This document shows, piece after piece, positions 51,325 to 59,401 of a stretch of DNA of 64,000 bases. The notes under the pieces are model-generated. The model had not been told where the DNA came from, searched no databases, and was given only the letters and a program-made list of their open reading frames with translations. The translations under genes and the position numbers were made by a program. The DNA is from Lysinibacillus fusiformis (GTDB taxonomy: Bacteria > Bacillota > Bacilli > Bacillales_A > Planococcaceae): positions 3,974,001 to 4,038,000 of the forward strand of contig NZ_CP070490.1 in NCBI RefSeq assembly GCF_016925635.1, read 5' to 3'. Every line of letters starts with the position of its first letter. Position 1 is the first letter of the stretch.

Positions 51325-51786
51325 TTAAAATTCTAAACGCATCGTCTGGTTCGTATCCTTGAACCCATGTTTTTCATATAAGGATTTAGCCCCTTTATTT
51401 TCAGTCAATACATTTAACTCTAAATAATCCAAGTGACGATAGGCTGCCCATTTTTTCGCTTCATCTAATAAAGCAGATCCAATTCCTTTGCTTTGGTAAG
51501 ATTTTTCAACTATCACATCAACAATAAAGGCATATTTGTGTTCAACCAAACAAGAGTAGGGTGGGGTCGTTGTTTCTTGAATAAGCAAAAAGCCTACTAC
51601 TTAGTTCTCGAATGTTGCGATTAAAATATCTGAATCATCTTCAATGATTGTATACCTGATAAAATTGGCATCTTGTTTGGCAGGTTTGATATATTTAGGT
51701 TGAAGAATGGACATTTCTAAAAAAAGCGCTTGGTATAAACGCTCAATTTGTGGGATTTCTTCGAGCGTTGCAGTTTTTATTTCCAT
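51325..51786 (-). pseudogene. GNAT acetyltransferase gene with one in-frame stop
   Basis: Codons 1-61 encode a normal GNAT start (EIKTATLEEIPQIERLYQALFLEM...IATFEN). TAA follows at 51601-51603. The same frame continues at once with VVGFLLIQETTTPPYSCL, VDVIVEKSYQSKGIGSALLDEAKKWA (the acetyl-CoA motif Q-x-x-G-I-G-x-A), LELNVLTENKGAKSLYEKHGF and the closing RLEF. The two parts make one full-length domain of about 150 residues, so a single base change (for example GAA to TAA) has broken it. A second in-frame TTG start is unlikely to rescue function. Confidence 0.85.
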
Positions 51787-51861
51787 ACTATCCCTCCGTC
51801 AGTTTTAGTATAGTAAGTAATATTTTACATTAATGGTTGATTAATAGAAAGGGGAAGACGT

Positions 51862-52257
51862 ATGAGGTTATGGCATGTAGATTTAATCGCGTATCTACCA
51901 AAAGGACAACTTCTGTCACAGTGGAGAGAGCTAAATAGCATCTTTGCTAAAGAGGATCAGCATATTTTGATTAATTATCTATACGAATACCCGAAAGACG
52001 ACCTGTATTTGTATACAGAAAAAGTCATGGATGAAATGAAGAAGCGGGGCTATCAAATTCGAACATACGAAAAAATGAATCACTACTTTGATGGAGTAGG
52101 ACCAGTAAAAGCGAGGAAACCCTTTCAGCAGCATCATAATCAGGAATATCTTGAAATTTGTTTTTATAATTTAAAGGAGAAATTTATAAGAGGCCAGAAG
52201 GATTATGAAGAGGAAATGTATCAGCAATTATGCACATATGTAAAGAACGTGCTGTAA
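51862..52257 (+). CDS. Pyr_excise-family protein (pyrimidine dimer DNA glycosylase-like, TIGR02328)
   Basis: 131 residues. MRLWHVDLIAYLPKGQLLSQWRELNSIF matches the family whose T4 member, endonuclease V, nicks DNA at pyrimidine dimers. The opening R-L-W-H, L-x-x-Q-x-R-E and the VMDEMKKRGYQI block are clear. In T4 endonuclease V the N-terminal Thr is catalytic; here the residue after Met is Arg, so the activity may differ. AAAGGGGAAG upstream. Followed after 15 bases by the HAD gene. Confidence 0.8.
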   Translation: MRLWHVDLIAYLPKGQLLSQWRELNSIFAKEDQHILINYLYEYPKDDLYLYTEKVMDEMKKRGYQIRTYEKMNHYFDGVGPVKARKPFQQHHNQEYLEICFYNLKEKFIRGQKDYEEEMYQQLCTYVKNVL

Positions 52258-52272
52258 CTAGGAGGGCTATTC

Positions 52273-52896
52273 ATGGTGAAAGCGATTATTTTTGATGTAG
52301 ACGGAACGATTTTGGACACAGAGCAAGCGATTTTACAGTCATTGCAAAGAACCTTACGAGAGGAAACACAAAAAGACTATCCGTTTGAGGCGCTACGATT
52401 TGCTTTAGGCATCCCAGGGAAAGATGCGTTGCAGAGGCTCAACATGGATGACATAGAAGCTGTACATCAGAAATGGTCTGCTGCAGTGCTTGAGTTTTCA
52501 CATGAAGTGGCTGTTTTCGAAAATATAGAGCAAGTTATTCAGCACCTCGCAACAAAGCCGCTACAAATGGGTATTGTAACCTCTAAGACAGCGCAAGAGA
52601 TAGTGGATGAGTTCGATCCGTTTGGGTTAAGTGATTATTTCCACCAGATTGTAAGTGCCAGTGATACGGAAAAGCATAAACCACACCCAGAGCCTCTGTT
52701 AAAATGTCTGGACGCATTACAGGTAGCACCACAAGATGCGATCTATATTGGTGATTCCATCTATGATTTCCAATGCGCAAAGCAAGCAGGAGCCAAGTTT
52801 GCCCTTGCCCATTGGGGAGCTAAATCCACCATTGGCTTTGAGGAGGCAGATTACGTTTTTTATGAGCCAAAGGATATTTTAGCAATCGTTAAGTAG
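52273..52896 (+). CDS. HAD-superfamily hydrolase (phosphoglycolate phosphatase-like)
   Basis: 207 residues. Motif I is IIFDVDGTILDTE at 5-17, motif II is MGIVTSKTA near 98, the motif III Lys is EKHKPHPEPLL, and motif IV is AIYIGDSIYDFQCAKQAGA. The C1 cap is helical, as in PpaX/Gph enzymes that remove phosphate from phosphoglycolate or pyrophosphate. AGGAGGG precedes the ATG. Co-transcribed with the Pyr_excise gene. Confidence 0.92.
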   Translation: MVKAIIFDVDGTILDTEQAILQSLQRTLREETQKDYPFEALRFALGIPGKDALQRLNMDDIEAVHQKWSAAVLEFSHEVAVFENIEQVIQHLATKPLQMGIVTSKTAQEIVDEFDPFGLSDYFHQIVSASDTEKHKPHPEPLLKCLDALQVAPQDAIYIGDSIYDFQCAKQAGAKFALAHWGAKSTIGFEEADYVFYEPKDILAIVK

Positions 52897-52908
52897 CATG
52901 AAAAATAG

Positions 52909-52942
52909 AAGATGGTGTCCTATATTTCACACCATCTTTGCC
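52909..52942 (+). terminator. Rho-independent terminator
   Basis: AAGATGGTGT and ACACCATCTT form a 10-bp perfect stem. The T-run is short (TTTG). Confidence 0.75.
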
Positions 52943-53088
52943 TATTACAAATGAGATAAAAAAATTGTTGTCAGTCGCCTGATAAGATTGTGAAATTTTA
53001 ATGAAAGAACATGGAGTTGCGTAGGCAGCTCTTTTTCTTTATTGAATAGTAGTGAATAGTGGCATCAAAAAATTTATAAGAAAAGTAA

Positions 53089-53117
53089 TTGACACCCTGA
53101 CTACTTGGTGTTACTAT
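53089..53117 (+). promoter_or_regulatory. SigA promoter of the PadR-DUF1048 operon
   Basis: TTGACA (53089-53094), 17-base spacer, TACTAT (53112-53117). A strong promoter, about 100 bases before the start codon, followed by possible PadR sites. Confidence 0.8.
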
Positions 53118-53127
53118 GTAGTTGTAA

Positions 53128-53189
53128 TAAGTATTACTTAATAGCTCTCAAAAGCGAAAAAATTTTACCTAAGTACTAAGTTATACAGA
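53128..53189 (+). promoter_or_regulatory. Candidate PadR operator sites
   Basis: A palindrome TAAGTA-T-TACTTA (53128-53140) lies just downstream of the promoter. GTACTAAGTTATACAGA (53173-53189) follows. The latter 17-mer is repeated exactly upstream of the ABC exporter at 54011, which makes it a good candidate for the binding site of the PadR protein encoded next. Confidence 0.7.
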
Positions 53190-53219
53190 ATAGTGAAGCA
53201 AATAGAGGTGGTTCTGCAT

Positions 53220-53540
53220 ATGGAAAATTTAACGGAGATGCTGAAGGGGTCCCTGGAAGGTTGCGTACTGGAAATCATTAGCCGTCATGAAACCTACGGA
53301 TACGAAATTACCCGACGCTTGAACGAGCTAGGGTTCACTGAAGTTGTGGAAGGGACGGTCTACACCATCCTCGTGCGTTTAGAGAAAAAAAAACTGGTGC
53401 ATATTCAAAAGAAACCATCCGATATGGGACCGCCCCGCAAGTTTTACTCACTTAATGAGGCTGGACGTGACGAACTAAAATTATTTTGGGAAAAATGGGA
53501 TTTTATATCGTCAAAAATCAATGCTCTAAAGTCTATTTAG
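53220..53540 (+). CDS. PadR-family transcriptional regulator
   Basis: 106 residues from ATG 53220 (GAGGTGG upstream; earlier frame to 53193 unsupported). The winged-helix is MLKGSLEGCVLEIISRHETYGYEITRRLNELGFTEVVEGTVYTILVRLEKKKLVHIQKKPSDMGPPRKFYSLNEAGRDEL. PadR proteins are repressors that respond to toxic small molecules. It forms an operon with the DUF1048 gene and probably controls the ABC exporter through the shared 17-mer. Confidence 0.92.
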   Translation: MENLTEMLKGSLEGCVLEIISRHETYGYEITRRLNELGFTEVVEGTVYTILVRLEKKKLVHIQKKPSDMGPPRKFYSLNEAGRDELKLFWEKWDFISSKINALKSI

Positions 53541-53596
53541 TTTCATATGATAATGCGTCTGATCTTTAGCTTGATAATACAAAGGAGGAAAATAAC

Positions 53597-53938
53597 GTGA
53601 TCGAATTGTTCAAAAAAATGATGGGTGATAAAAAAGAGTACAAGATGATGATGGCACGGGTCGAACAACTGCCAGAGGATTACCAATTTGTGTTTAAAAA
53701 AATTCAAAACTACATGTGGAATTTCACCGCAGGCAATGGGATGGATATGCTGCACATGCAATATGAATTGATCGAGTTGTTCGAAGGTGGAGCTGCGGAA
53801 GGCAGACAAGTGCTGGAAATCACTGGAGAAGATGTAGCGTCCTTTGCTGATGAGCTAGTGGCAAACGCAAAAACCTATATCGCCAAGTATCGTGAAGATT
53901 TAAACCAAAGCATTTTGAATCGATTAGGAAAAAAATAA
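53597..53938 (+). CDS. DUF1048 family protein
   Basis: 113 residues beginning with GTG after AAAGGAGG. DUF1048 is recognised by the helical MIELFKKMMGDKKEYKMMMARVEQLPEDYQFVFKKIQNYMW opening and AYKREDL-like tail (IAKYREDLNQSILNRLGKK). Family genes commonly lie next to PadR genes. Function unknown; the small four-helix fold may bind a partner protein. Confidence 0.88.
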   Translation: MIELFKKMMGDKKEYKMMMARVEQLPEDYQFVFKKIQNYMWNFTAGNGMDMLHMQYELIELFEGGAAEGRQVLEITGEDVASFADELVANAKTYIAKYREDLNQSILNRLGKK

Positions 53939-53955
53939 TTGGATCAGTAATACCG

Positions 53956-54000
53956 ACTGAATAGCTACTTGTTCATTATCGCCTTCGCTATTCAGTTTTA
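53956..54000 (+). terminator. Rho-independent terminator
   Basis: ACTGAATAGC (53956-53965) and GCTATTCAGT (53987-53996) pair perfectly, followed by TTT. It separates the PadR-DUF1048 unit from the exporter unit. Confidence 0.82.
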
Positions 54001-54010
54001 ATTGCACAAG

Positions 54011-54046
54011 GTACTAAGTTATACAGATTATCAGTCATACTTAGTA
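54011..54046 (+). promoter_or_regulatory. Candidate PadR operator of the ABC exporter
   Basis: GTACTAAGTTATACAGA (54011-54027) is an exact repeat of the site at 53173. TACTAAGT (54012-54019) also pairs with ACTTAGTA (54039-54046) as a wide inverted repeat. It lies 55 bases before the exporter start codon. Confidence 0.72.
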
Positions 54047-54101
54047 GTTAAGGAAGGGCAATCTACTCTGCAAAGAGATTTTTAAAAAGGGAGGAAAAAG
54101 G

Positions 54102-54863
54102 ATGAGCAAAGATGCGATTTCTGTAAAAGGGTTAAAAAAATCTTTTAAAGAAAAGGAAGTCTTAAAGGGGGTGGATTTTGAGGTGCGGCGTGGCGAAATT
54201 TTCGCACTGCTAGGCTCAAATGGAGCAGGCAAGACGACGATAATCAACATCCTCTCCACTTTGATGAAGCCGGATGGTGGCAAAGTAGGGATTTGCGGTT
54301 TTGACGTCCAGCGCCAAGCGGATCATGTTCGACAGAGTATCAGCCTCACAGGGCAGTTCGCCACTTTAGACGGTATGCTTACAGGGAGGGAAAACCTGAT
54401 CATGATTGCCAAGTTGCGAGGAGTTTCCAATGCCGCTCAAACCGCAGACCATCTGCTCGCAAGATTCAGCCTTACCGATGCGGGCAATCGTCGGGCAGAG
54501 AACTATTCTGGCGGGATGCGGCGCCGACTTGACATCGCCATGAGCATGATTGGGACGCCAGCAGTCATTTTTCTAGACGAACCAACGACAGGGCTTGACC
54601 CCGAAGCACGAATGGAAGTCTGGGAAACAGTCAAGGAACTTGCTGATGGTGGCAAAACCATCTTGCTAACGACCCAGTACCTGGAGGAAGCCGAACAACT
54701 GGCGGATCGTATTGCCATCCTACATGAAGGAAAAATTATAACGACTGGTACCCTTACAGAACTTAAAGAGATGTTCCCGCCAGCGAAAGTAGAGTACATT
54801 GAGAAGCAGCCAACATTGGAGGACATTTTTCTCGCTATCATTGGCAAAAAGGAGGAGATCTAA
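54102..54863 (+). CDS. ABC transporter ATP-binding protein (DrrA-like)
   Basis: 253 residues. Walker A is LLGSNGAGKTT at about 36, Q-loop LTGQFATLDGMLTGRENL, signature YSGGMRRRLDIAMS near 135, Walker B PAVIFLDEPTTGLDPEA, and an H-loop replaced by LLTTQYLEEAEQ (Gln where His is usual in DrrA-type exporters). The end LEDIFLAIIGKKE fits the daunorubicin-resistance group. It pairs with the permease that starts at the next base. Probably exports a drug or toxic compound sensed by PadR. Confidence 0.95.
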   Translation: MSKDAISVKGLKKSFKEKEVLKGVDFEVRRGEIFALLGSNGAGKTTIINILSTLMKPDGGKVGICGFDVQRQADHVRQSISLTGQFATLDGMLTGRENLIMIAKLRGVSNAAQTADHLLARFSLTDAGNRRAENYSGGMRRRLDIAMSMIGTPAVIFLDEPTTGLDPEARMEVWETVKELADGGKTILLTTQYLEEAEQLADRIAILHEGKIITTGTLTELKEMFPPAKVEYIEKQPTLEDIFLAIIGKKEEI

Positions 54864-55613
54864 ATGAAAAGCAAAACATGGGTATTACTAGGGCGTTTAA
54901 TGCGTTACATTATGCGCAGCCCCGATACAATAATCACCGTGGCAATTACGCCAATTATGATGATGCTACTGTTTGTCTACGTATTTGGTGGGGCAATAGA
55001 GACCGGCACAGACAACTATGTCAATTATTTATTGCCAGGAATCTTGCTGATGGCGATCGCATCTGGCTGCGCTTATACTTCCGCGCGGCTGTTTACAGAT
55101 AGAAAGAGTGGGCTGATGGCGCGTTTTATCACCATGCCTATCAAGCGCTCGTCTGTATTGTGGGCGCATGTGTTGTCCTCGCTTATTTCCAACGCGCTTA
55201 CTGTCGTAGTGGTTATTCTTGTTGCGTTCATGATGGGTTTCCGTTCTAGTACGGATCTCTTGGATTGGTTCGCGGTAGCTGGCATACTTGGGCTGTTTAC
55301 GCTAGCACTGACATGGTTGGCAATTATTCCTGGATTGGCAGCAGGGTCTATGGAGGGAGCAACAGCCTACTCGTACCCGCTAATTTTCCTACCTTTTATC
55401 AGTTCGGCTTTTGTTCCCACTGAAACCATGCCTAAAATTATCCGTGCGTTTGCTGAGAACCAGCCTGTTACCTCAATCGTGAATGCGATACGTGCCCTCT
55501 TATATGAAGGGGCTGTTAGTAACGATATCTGGCTCGCTCTTATGTGGTGCGTCGGCATCATGGTCCTCGCTTACTTCTTCGCCATTACACAATTTAAACG
55601 CCAGTTAGGATAA
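54864..55613 (+). CDS. ABC-2 type permease (DrrB-like)
   Basis: 249 residues, six membrane helices. It matches the ABC-2 exporter permease with the MMLLFVYVFGGAIETGTDNYVNYLLPGILLMAIASGCAYTSARLFTDRKSGLMARFITMPIKRSSVLWAHVLSSL block. It begins one base after the ATPase gene stop codon (GGAGGAG in that gene's end), so translation is coupled. A terminator at 55629 ends the unit. Confidence 0.94.
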   Translation: MKSKTWVLLGRLMRYIMRSPDTIITVAITPIMMMLLFVYVFGGAIETGTDNYVNYLLPGILLMAIASGCAYTSARLFTDRKSGLMARFITMPIKRSSVLWAHVLSSLISNALTVVVVILVAFMMGFRSSTDLLDWFAVAGILGLFTLALTWLAIIPGLAAGSMEGATAYSYPLIFLPFISSAFVPTETMPKIIRAFAENQPVTSIVNAIRALLYEGAVSNDIWLALMWCVGIMVLAYFFAITQFKRQLG

Positions 55614-55628
55614 GTACATCATTATTGA

Positions 55629-55666
55629 AAAAGTCGATTTCTTCTTGTATAGGAAATCGGCTTTTT
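55629..55666 (+). terminator. Rho-independent terminator
   Basis: AAGTCGATTTC and GAAATCGGCTT pair (one G-T) around TTCTTGTATAG, then eight T. Confidence 0.88.
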
Positions 55667-55707
55667 TTTAGGTAGGACATTCTCGCTTCTATTCAATTTA
55701 TATCAAT

Positions 55708-55944
55708 TTAGTTTCGAAAATGATTGCGTGCTAGCAGGGTTGCTGACTGATATTCAGAAGGCAACTCATCCTCAAAATAAATCGCTTCTACTGGACAAAC
55801 TAATTCACAGGCTCCACAATCAATGCAAAGATCGGGATCAATTACATATTGGGTATCTGTCATAACAATGCAATTTACTGGACAGACATCCAAACAGACA
55901 GCCGCTTTTTCATCCCTACATAATTCTGTAATGACAAATGCCAT
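55708..55944 (-). CDS. 2x[4Fe-4S] ferredoxin
   Basis: 78 residues. Cys motifs are AAVCLDVCPVNCI (residues about 17-25, an irregular C-x3-C-x3-C form with an additional Cys at residue 9) and LCIDCGACELVCPVEAI (C-x2-C-x2-C-x3-CP, about 40-51). The ferredoxin is YfhL-like, with a C-terminal extension FEDELPSEYQSATLLARNHF. It carries low-potential electrons in the cytoplasm. Ribosome binding site AGGAGG. The YwhD-like gene lies upstream on the same strand, 11 bases away. Confidence 0.9.
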   Translation of the reverse strand: MAFVITELCRDEKAAVCLDVCPVNCIVMTDTQYVIDPDLCIDCGACELVCPVEAIYFEDELPSEYQSATLLARNHFRN

Positions 55945-55955
55945 TTTAAATCCTC

Positions 55956-56465
55956 CTATACAGACAATTGTTGTTTCAGTTCTTCAGGTGAGTGTTGCCA
56001 ATACGCTTCATTAAATCCAGATAAAAACTGATTGAGTAGTTTTTTTGAATTACTGTCTATATGCTGCAAGAGAAATTTCCCTTTCAGTGCCTTATCTAAA
56101 TAATTTACTTGTTCTGGCAAAGATTTATAGCCAAGCTTGATACGGCGTTCTTCCTTTGATACCCGTACTTCACTTGCGGTACATCCCGCATAATAAGGGC
56201 CATTTTGATTAACCTGAATCGCTACCCACACTATCCAGTAACGAGAATAATCGTTGCTAGCATGAGCTAGATCTGGGGAAAAACGAACTTTTTTTTCAAT
56301 TTGACTTCGTCCGTGTAAGGCTTCTAAATCTATAAACACGTGCTCTTTTTCACAATCTATAATAATTGACGTTACATTATTTAGATCAAGGGTACCTACT
56401 CCGTAACCTCCATCTCCGTCAGTTGAATCGTTACTTAAAATTGTAAAATGCATTTTCTCTTTCAT
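55956..56465 (-). CDS. ywhD: YwhD family protein
   Basis: 169 residues, close to the known length of YwhD. The features as I remember them are FTILSNDSTDGDGGYGVGTLDLNNVTSIIIDCE, LHGRSQIEKKVRF, YWIVWVAI and PYYAGCTASEVRV followed by LGYKSLPEQVNYLDKALKG. Function unknown in the family. GAGGTGATTTC precedes ATG 56465. Followed by the ferredoxin gene. Confidence 0.72.
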   Translation of the reverse strand: MKEKMHFTILSNDSTDGDGGYGVGTLDLNNVTSIIIDCEKEHVFIDLEALHGRSQIEKKVRFSPDLAHASNDYSRYWIVWVAIQVNQNGPYYAGCTASEVRVSKEERRIKLGYKSLPEQVNYLDKALKGKFLLQHIDSNSKKLLNQFLSGFNEAYWQHSPEELKQQLSV

Positions 56466-56750
56466 AGAAATCACCTCGACACTTTGTATTTCAAATAGTT
56501 AATCGGTCTGAACATACAGTTTTATCCATAGCAAAAGGGCATAAAAACATCACTGTACGTTCCGTTGTACAAGATGTAATTTTTCGAGTACAAATCTAAC
56601 AAACACATTACGTATAGTTTTTATAAATTAAGATACTTGAACGTTTTAGTAGTAATTTTTTTCTATACGTAATGGTTGTCTAGGATTTATCCTAATACTT
56701 TTATTGTTAAAAAGTATAAATACAATATACAGTCTATTGTCATTTCTTGT

Positions 56751-56770
56751 CTTCAGACTAATGTCTGAAG
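56751..56770. promoter_or_regulatory. Perfect inverted repeat in a long gap
   Basis: CTTCAGAC and GTCTGAAG flank TAAT at 56751-56770, in the middle of the 557-base gap 56466-57022. The gap also holds an AT-rich left half and a GC-richer stretch (56815-56900) that contains a 41-codon frame with no ribosome binding site, which I did not call. Confidence 0.45.
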
Positions 56771-56960
56771 TGTTATGTATTGGAAATTTCACAATAATAC
56801 AGTTGTTCGACCTTTAATTAACGGAACGCAGACCTTTCCTGTCAACCAACGTTTGAAACCCAGTCAGCTCGAATCACCTCTGAGCACCTTTCTGTGTTGA
56901 AAAACGGCATTTTTTCTATAAAGGAAATTAAAACTGCTTGTTGTTGTAACAACAATAGTG

Positions 56961-56995
56961 TACGATACATAGTATAAGTTATACAGTGTATGTCA
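56961..56995 (+). promoter_or_regulatory. Candidate operator of the PadR-HAAS operon
   Basis: AGTATAAGTTATACAG (56971-56986) is close to the GTACTAAGTTATACAG seen at the first PadR module, and is flanked by ATACAT and GTATGT. It lies about 37 bases upstream of the PadR start codon. Confidence 0.55.
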
Positions 56996-57022
56996 TATAG
57001 TAAGTGGAATTGAGGTGAGTGA

Positions 57023-57373
57023 ATGAGTACGTTACTGAATTCATTAACGACAGAACTTAGGAGAGGAACGCTGACATTAGCCGTTTTAAGTCAATTACGA
57101 ACACCCCAGTATGGGTATTCACTTGTTCAATTATTAGAGGATTCGGGCATTAACATTGATCAAAGTACCTTATATCCATTGCTTCGCCGTTTAGAAAAAC
57201 AGGAGTTAGTGACGAGTAGCTGGGAAACATCAGAGAGTAGACCGCGCAAGTATTATGTATTAAGTGACTATGGATTAGAAGTCTTTTTGCAATTGAAAAG
57301 AGAATGGATTAATAATTCAAAAGAACTTTATGAGTTACTAAAAGGAGATGAGGATAAAGATGAATCTGACTGA
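57023..57373 (+). CDS. PadR-family transcriptional regulator
   Basis: 116 residues. The winged helix is LRRGTLTLAVLSQLRTPQYGYSLVQLLEDSGINIDQSTLYPLLRRLEKQELVTSSWETSESRPRKYYVLSDYGLEVF, typical of the PadR subfamily that sits beside HAAS-domain genes. GAGGTGAG upstream. It overlaps the next gene by 14 bases, so the pair is translationally coupled and likely functionally linked. Confidence 0.93.
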   Translation: MSTLLNSLTTELRRGTLTLAVLSQLRTPQYGYSLVQLLEDSGINIDQSTLYPLLRRLEKQELVTSSWETSESRPRKYYVLSDYGLEVFLQLKREWINNSKELYELLKGDEDKDESD

Positions 57374-58358
57374 AATTTATATTCAAGAAGTCACGCGGAG
57401 GCTGCCTGAAAAAAATCGTGAGGATATCGCACTTGAGTTACGATCAACCATTGGGGATATGCTGCCTGATGATTACAATGAGAATGATGTAAAGGATGTT
57501 CTTGAGAAATTAGGAAACCCAGCAGCATTAGCGAGTGGTTATCGAGATCAACCCATGCATTTAATTGGCCCACGCTATTTTGATGTATACATCTCGTTAT
57601 TAAAAATGATTATTCCAATTGCCGCTGTCGTTGCAGTGATCTCGATGATTGCTGAATACTTTATTGGTTTTGGTGGAGAAGAAGCGATTCTTAATGTTGT
57701 CATCACGATAATCAGTGAAGGAATATGGAGAATCATCGAAGTAGGAATCAACGTCTTTTTCTGGCTAACGCTCGTTTTCGCCATTATTGAACGAACAGAT
57801 AAAGGAAAAGAGCAGTATCCGTTGTCAGCAAGTCTTAAAAAATGGACCCCTGAGGATTTGAAAACCGTTATTTATATTCCGAAGAAAAAAGCAATTACGA
57901 AGCTCGAAGTATTTGGCTATTTAATGTGGACGGCCATTTGGGCAACTTTTTATTTTTATGCAAATCATCTATTAGGTGTATATGAAGGTGGTGGGGATGG
58001 ACTCAGATTCGTAATGCCAGCTTTCAATCAGGATGTTTTACTTCGTTATTGGCCCATTGTGCTCGTTGTCATTGCTCTCGAAATTGGGTTAGGTCTCTAC
58101 AAATTACTGAAAGGGCAATGGACGAAAAAAGTGGCAATCTTTCATACAATTGTGGAGCTTTTCGCAACCGTTGTATCCATTGTGATAGTAAGTAATCCGA
58201 ATTTAATGAACCAAGAATTTATTACGTACATGAGTCATTTATTTAGCACATCAACTAAGCAATTTGAAATATGGATAGTTGGCGGCGTAATCATTATATT
58301 TGTTGTATATGCCGCAATCAGTATATTCGATGGCTTCCGTAAGGCTCGAATCCGTTAA
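57360..58358 (+). CDS. HAAS-domain membrane protein
   Basis: 332 residues from ATG 57360 (GAGG six bases upstream). The N-terminal 60 residues are a HAAS domain (YIQEVTRRLPEKNREDIALELRSTIGDMLPDD...VLEKLGNPAALASGYRDQP), a cytoplasmic alpha domain often next to PadR regulators. It is followed by about seven membrane helices. Such proteins are thought to sense a membrane signal and act on the PadR repressor, a proposal from comparative genomics. A terminator at 58410 follows. Confidence 0.9.
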   Translation: MNLTEIYIQEVTRRLPEKNREDIALELRSTIGDMLPDDYNENDVKDVLEKLGNPAALASGYRDQPMHLIGPRYFDVYISLLKMIIPIAAVVAVISMIAEYFIGFGGEEAILNVVITIISEGIWRIIEVGINVFFWLTLVFAIIERTDKGKEQYPLSASLKKWTPEDLKTVIYIPKKKAITKLEVFGYLMWTAIWATFYFYANHLLGVYEGGGDGLRFVMPAFNQDVLLRYWPIVLVVIALEIGLGLYKLLKGQWTKKVAIFHTIVELFATVVSIVIVSNPNLMNQEFITYMSHLFSTSTKQFEIWIVGGVIIIFVVYAAISIFDGFRKARIR

Positions 58359-58409
58359 TTCATCGTTGTTAATCATTCAATTAATATGCAACCACGGATA
58401 CTTTACTTT

Positions 58410-58442
58410 AAGATGGCCTCCATATAGAGCCATCTTTTTTTT
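58410..58442 (+). terminator. Rho-independent terminator
   Basis: AAGATGGC and GCCATCTT form an 8-bp stem with CTCCATATAGA loop, then eight T. Confidence 0.88.
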
Positions 58443-58508
58443 ATTCAACTAGTCTTTTGAAACGTATGTAGTATGAAGTAAATTGACATCGATAATGGGG
58501 GAATCAAA

Positions 58509-58646
58509 ATGGATTTACTAATTGGAATAGCGATTGTACTAATTGTGTTTTTCTCTTCAAGCATCATTGAAAAAAGGTTAAAATCGATTGAAAAGCAAAA
58601 CAATCGCATAATAGAAATACTAGAAGAAATAAGAGATAGAAAATAA
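58509..58646 (+). CDS. 45-residue single-pass membrane protein
   Basis: GGGGG lies seven bases upstream of ATG 58509. The peptide has one hydrophobic helix (LLIGIAIVLIVFFSSSII) followed by a basic amphipathic coiled coil (EKRLKSIEKQNNRIIEILEEIRDRK). A long terminator stem follows at 58692. The form resembles small phage- or stress-type membrane peptides, but the family is not known. Confidence 0.7.
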   Translation: MDLLIGIAIVLIVFFSSSIIEKRLKSIEKQNNRIIEILEEIRDRK

Positions 58647-58691
58647 ATTGATAGTACATGAACAGTTTAGTCAAACAATATAACGATGAAA

Positions 58692-58738
58692 TACCCCATC
58701 AAAGTAAGACACAACATCTAGCTTTGATGGGGTGCTTT
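58692..58738 (+). terminator. Rho-independent terminator
   Basis: ACCCCATCAAAG and CTTTGATGGGGT form a perfect 12-bp stem, then GCTTTTA. Confidence 0.85.
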
Positions 58739-58818
58739 TATGATTAAATCTACCACAGATGAAAAAAATCGCATGACATTAAATAAAGGGACAAGCAAAT
58801 GATTTTAATGGGAAGGTA

Positions 58819-59229
58819 TTATTCAGGTGGATATTTATACGTCTTTAGGTGCGTGTGATGGATTAATTTAACCTCAGGTCCTGCAGATATTTCATAGGTC
58901 ATTCGATCCTTCCCTATTGGAATCCATTGTCCACCATCTGTAGGTTCAATTTCAAAAGTAATTTGCAATTTAAAGCCTCGGAAATGATTTCTTTTTGTTT
59001 CAATCACTTCAATTTTCCAGGGAGTAACATGAGGGGAAACATCCTTTCTAATCTTTGAATAATAATTGGTCAAATCTTTTTCAATATAAGGAGTAAGCAA
59101 TAGCATGAGCATATCCTGTAATCTCAGCTCGTTAGAATCCTGTGTTGGTTCAGCTGTTGAAGCGGATATTGTTTGAAAAGAAGTAACAAGTATAAGGGGG
59201 AGTATAAAGACGAGTAACATCTTTTTCAT
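58819..59229 (-). CDS. DUF3888 family secreted protein
   Basis: 136 residues with a signal peptide (KKMLLVFILPLILVTSFQTISASTA). The exported part has the DUF3888 outline LQDMLMLLLTPYIEKDLTNYYSKI, SPHVTPWKIEVIETKRNHFRGFKLQITFEIEPTDGG and DRMTYEIS. Function unknown. GAGGTG before ATG. Downstream lies the dispersed repeat at 59402. Confidence 0.85.
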   Translation of the reverse strand: MKKMLLVFILPLILVTSFQTISASTAEPTQDSNELRLQDMLMLLLTPYIEKDLTNYYSKIRKDVSPHVTPWKIEVIETKRNHFRGFKLQITFEIEPTDGGQWIPIGKDRMTYEISAGPEVKLIHHTHLKTYKYPPE

Positions 59230-59401
59230 TTTCTTCTACACCTCTTTGTGATCTTTACCTAATGCATTGTATTGTTACCTTTATTGAATGAAGTATGTAT
59301 TATTGAAGTACCGATGTAGAGTAGCTCAACACTATATGCTTGCGATATATAAAAACAAATAACATAACCATCCATAGAATTTTGGTGGAAGGTGAAAATG
59401 G

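Noticed and set aside
56775..56900. 41-codon plus-strand frame in the gap before the second PadR gene
   Set aside because: Its start lacks a ribosome binding site, and the base composition differs from nearby genes. It could be a fragment of something, but I cannot name it.
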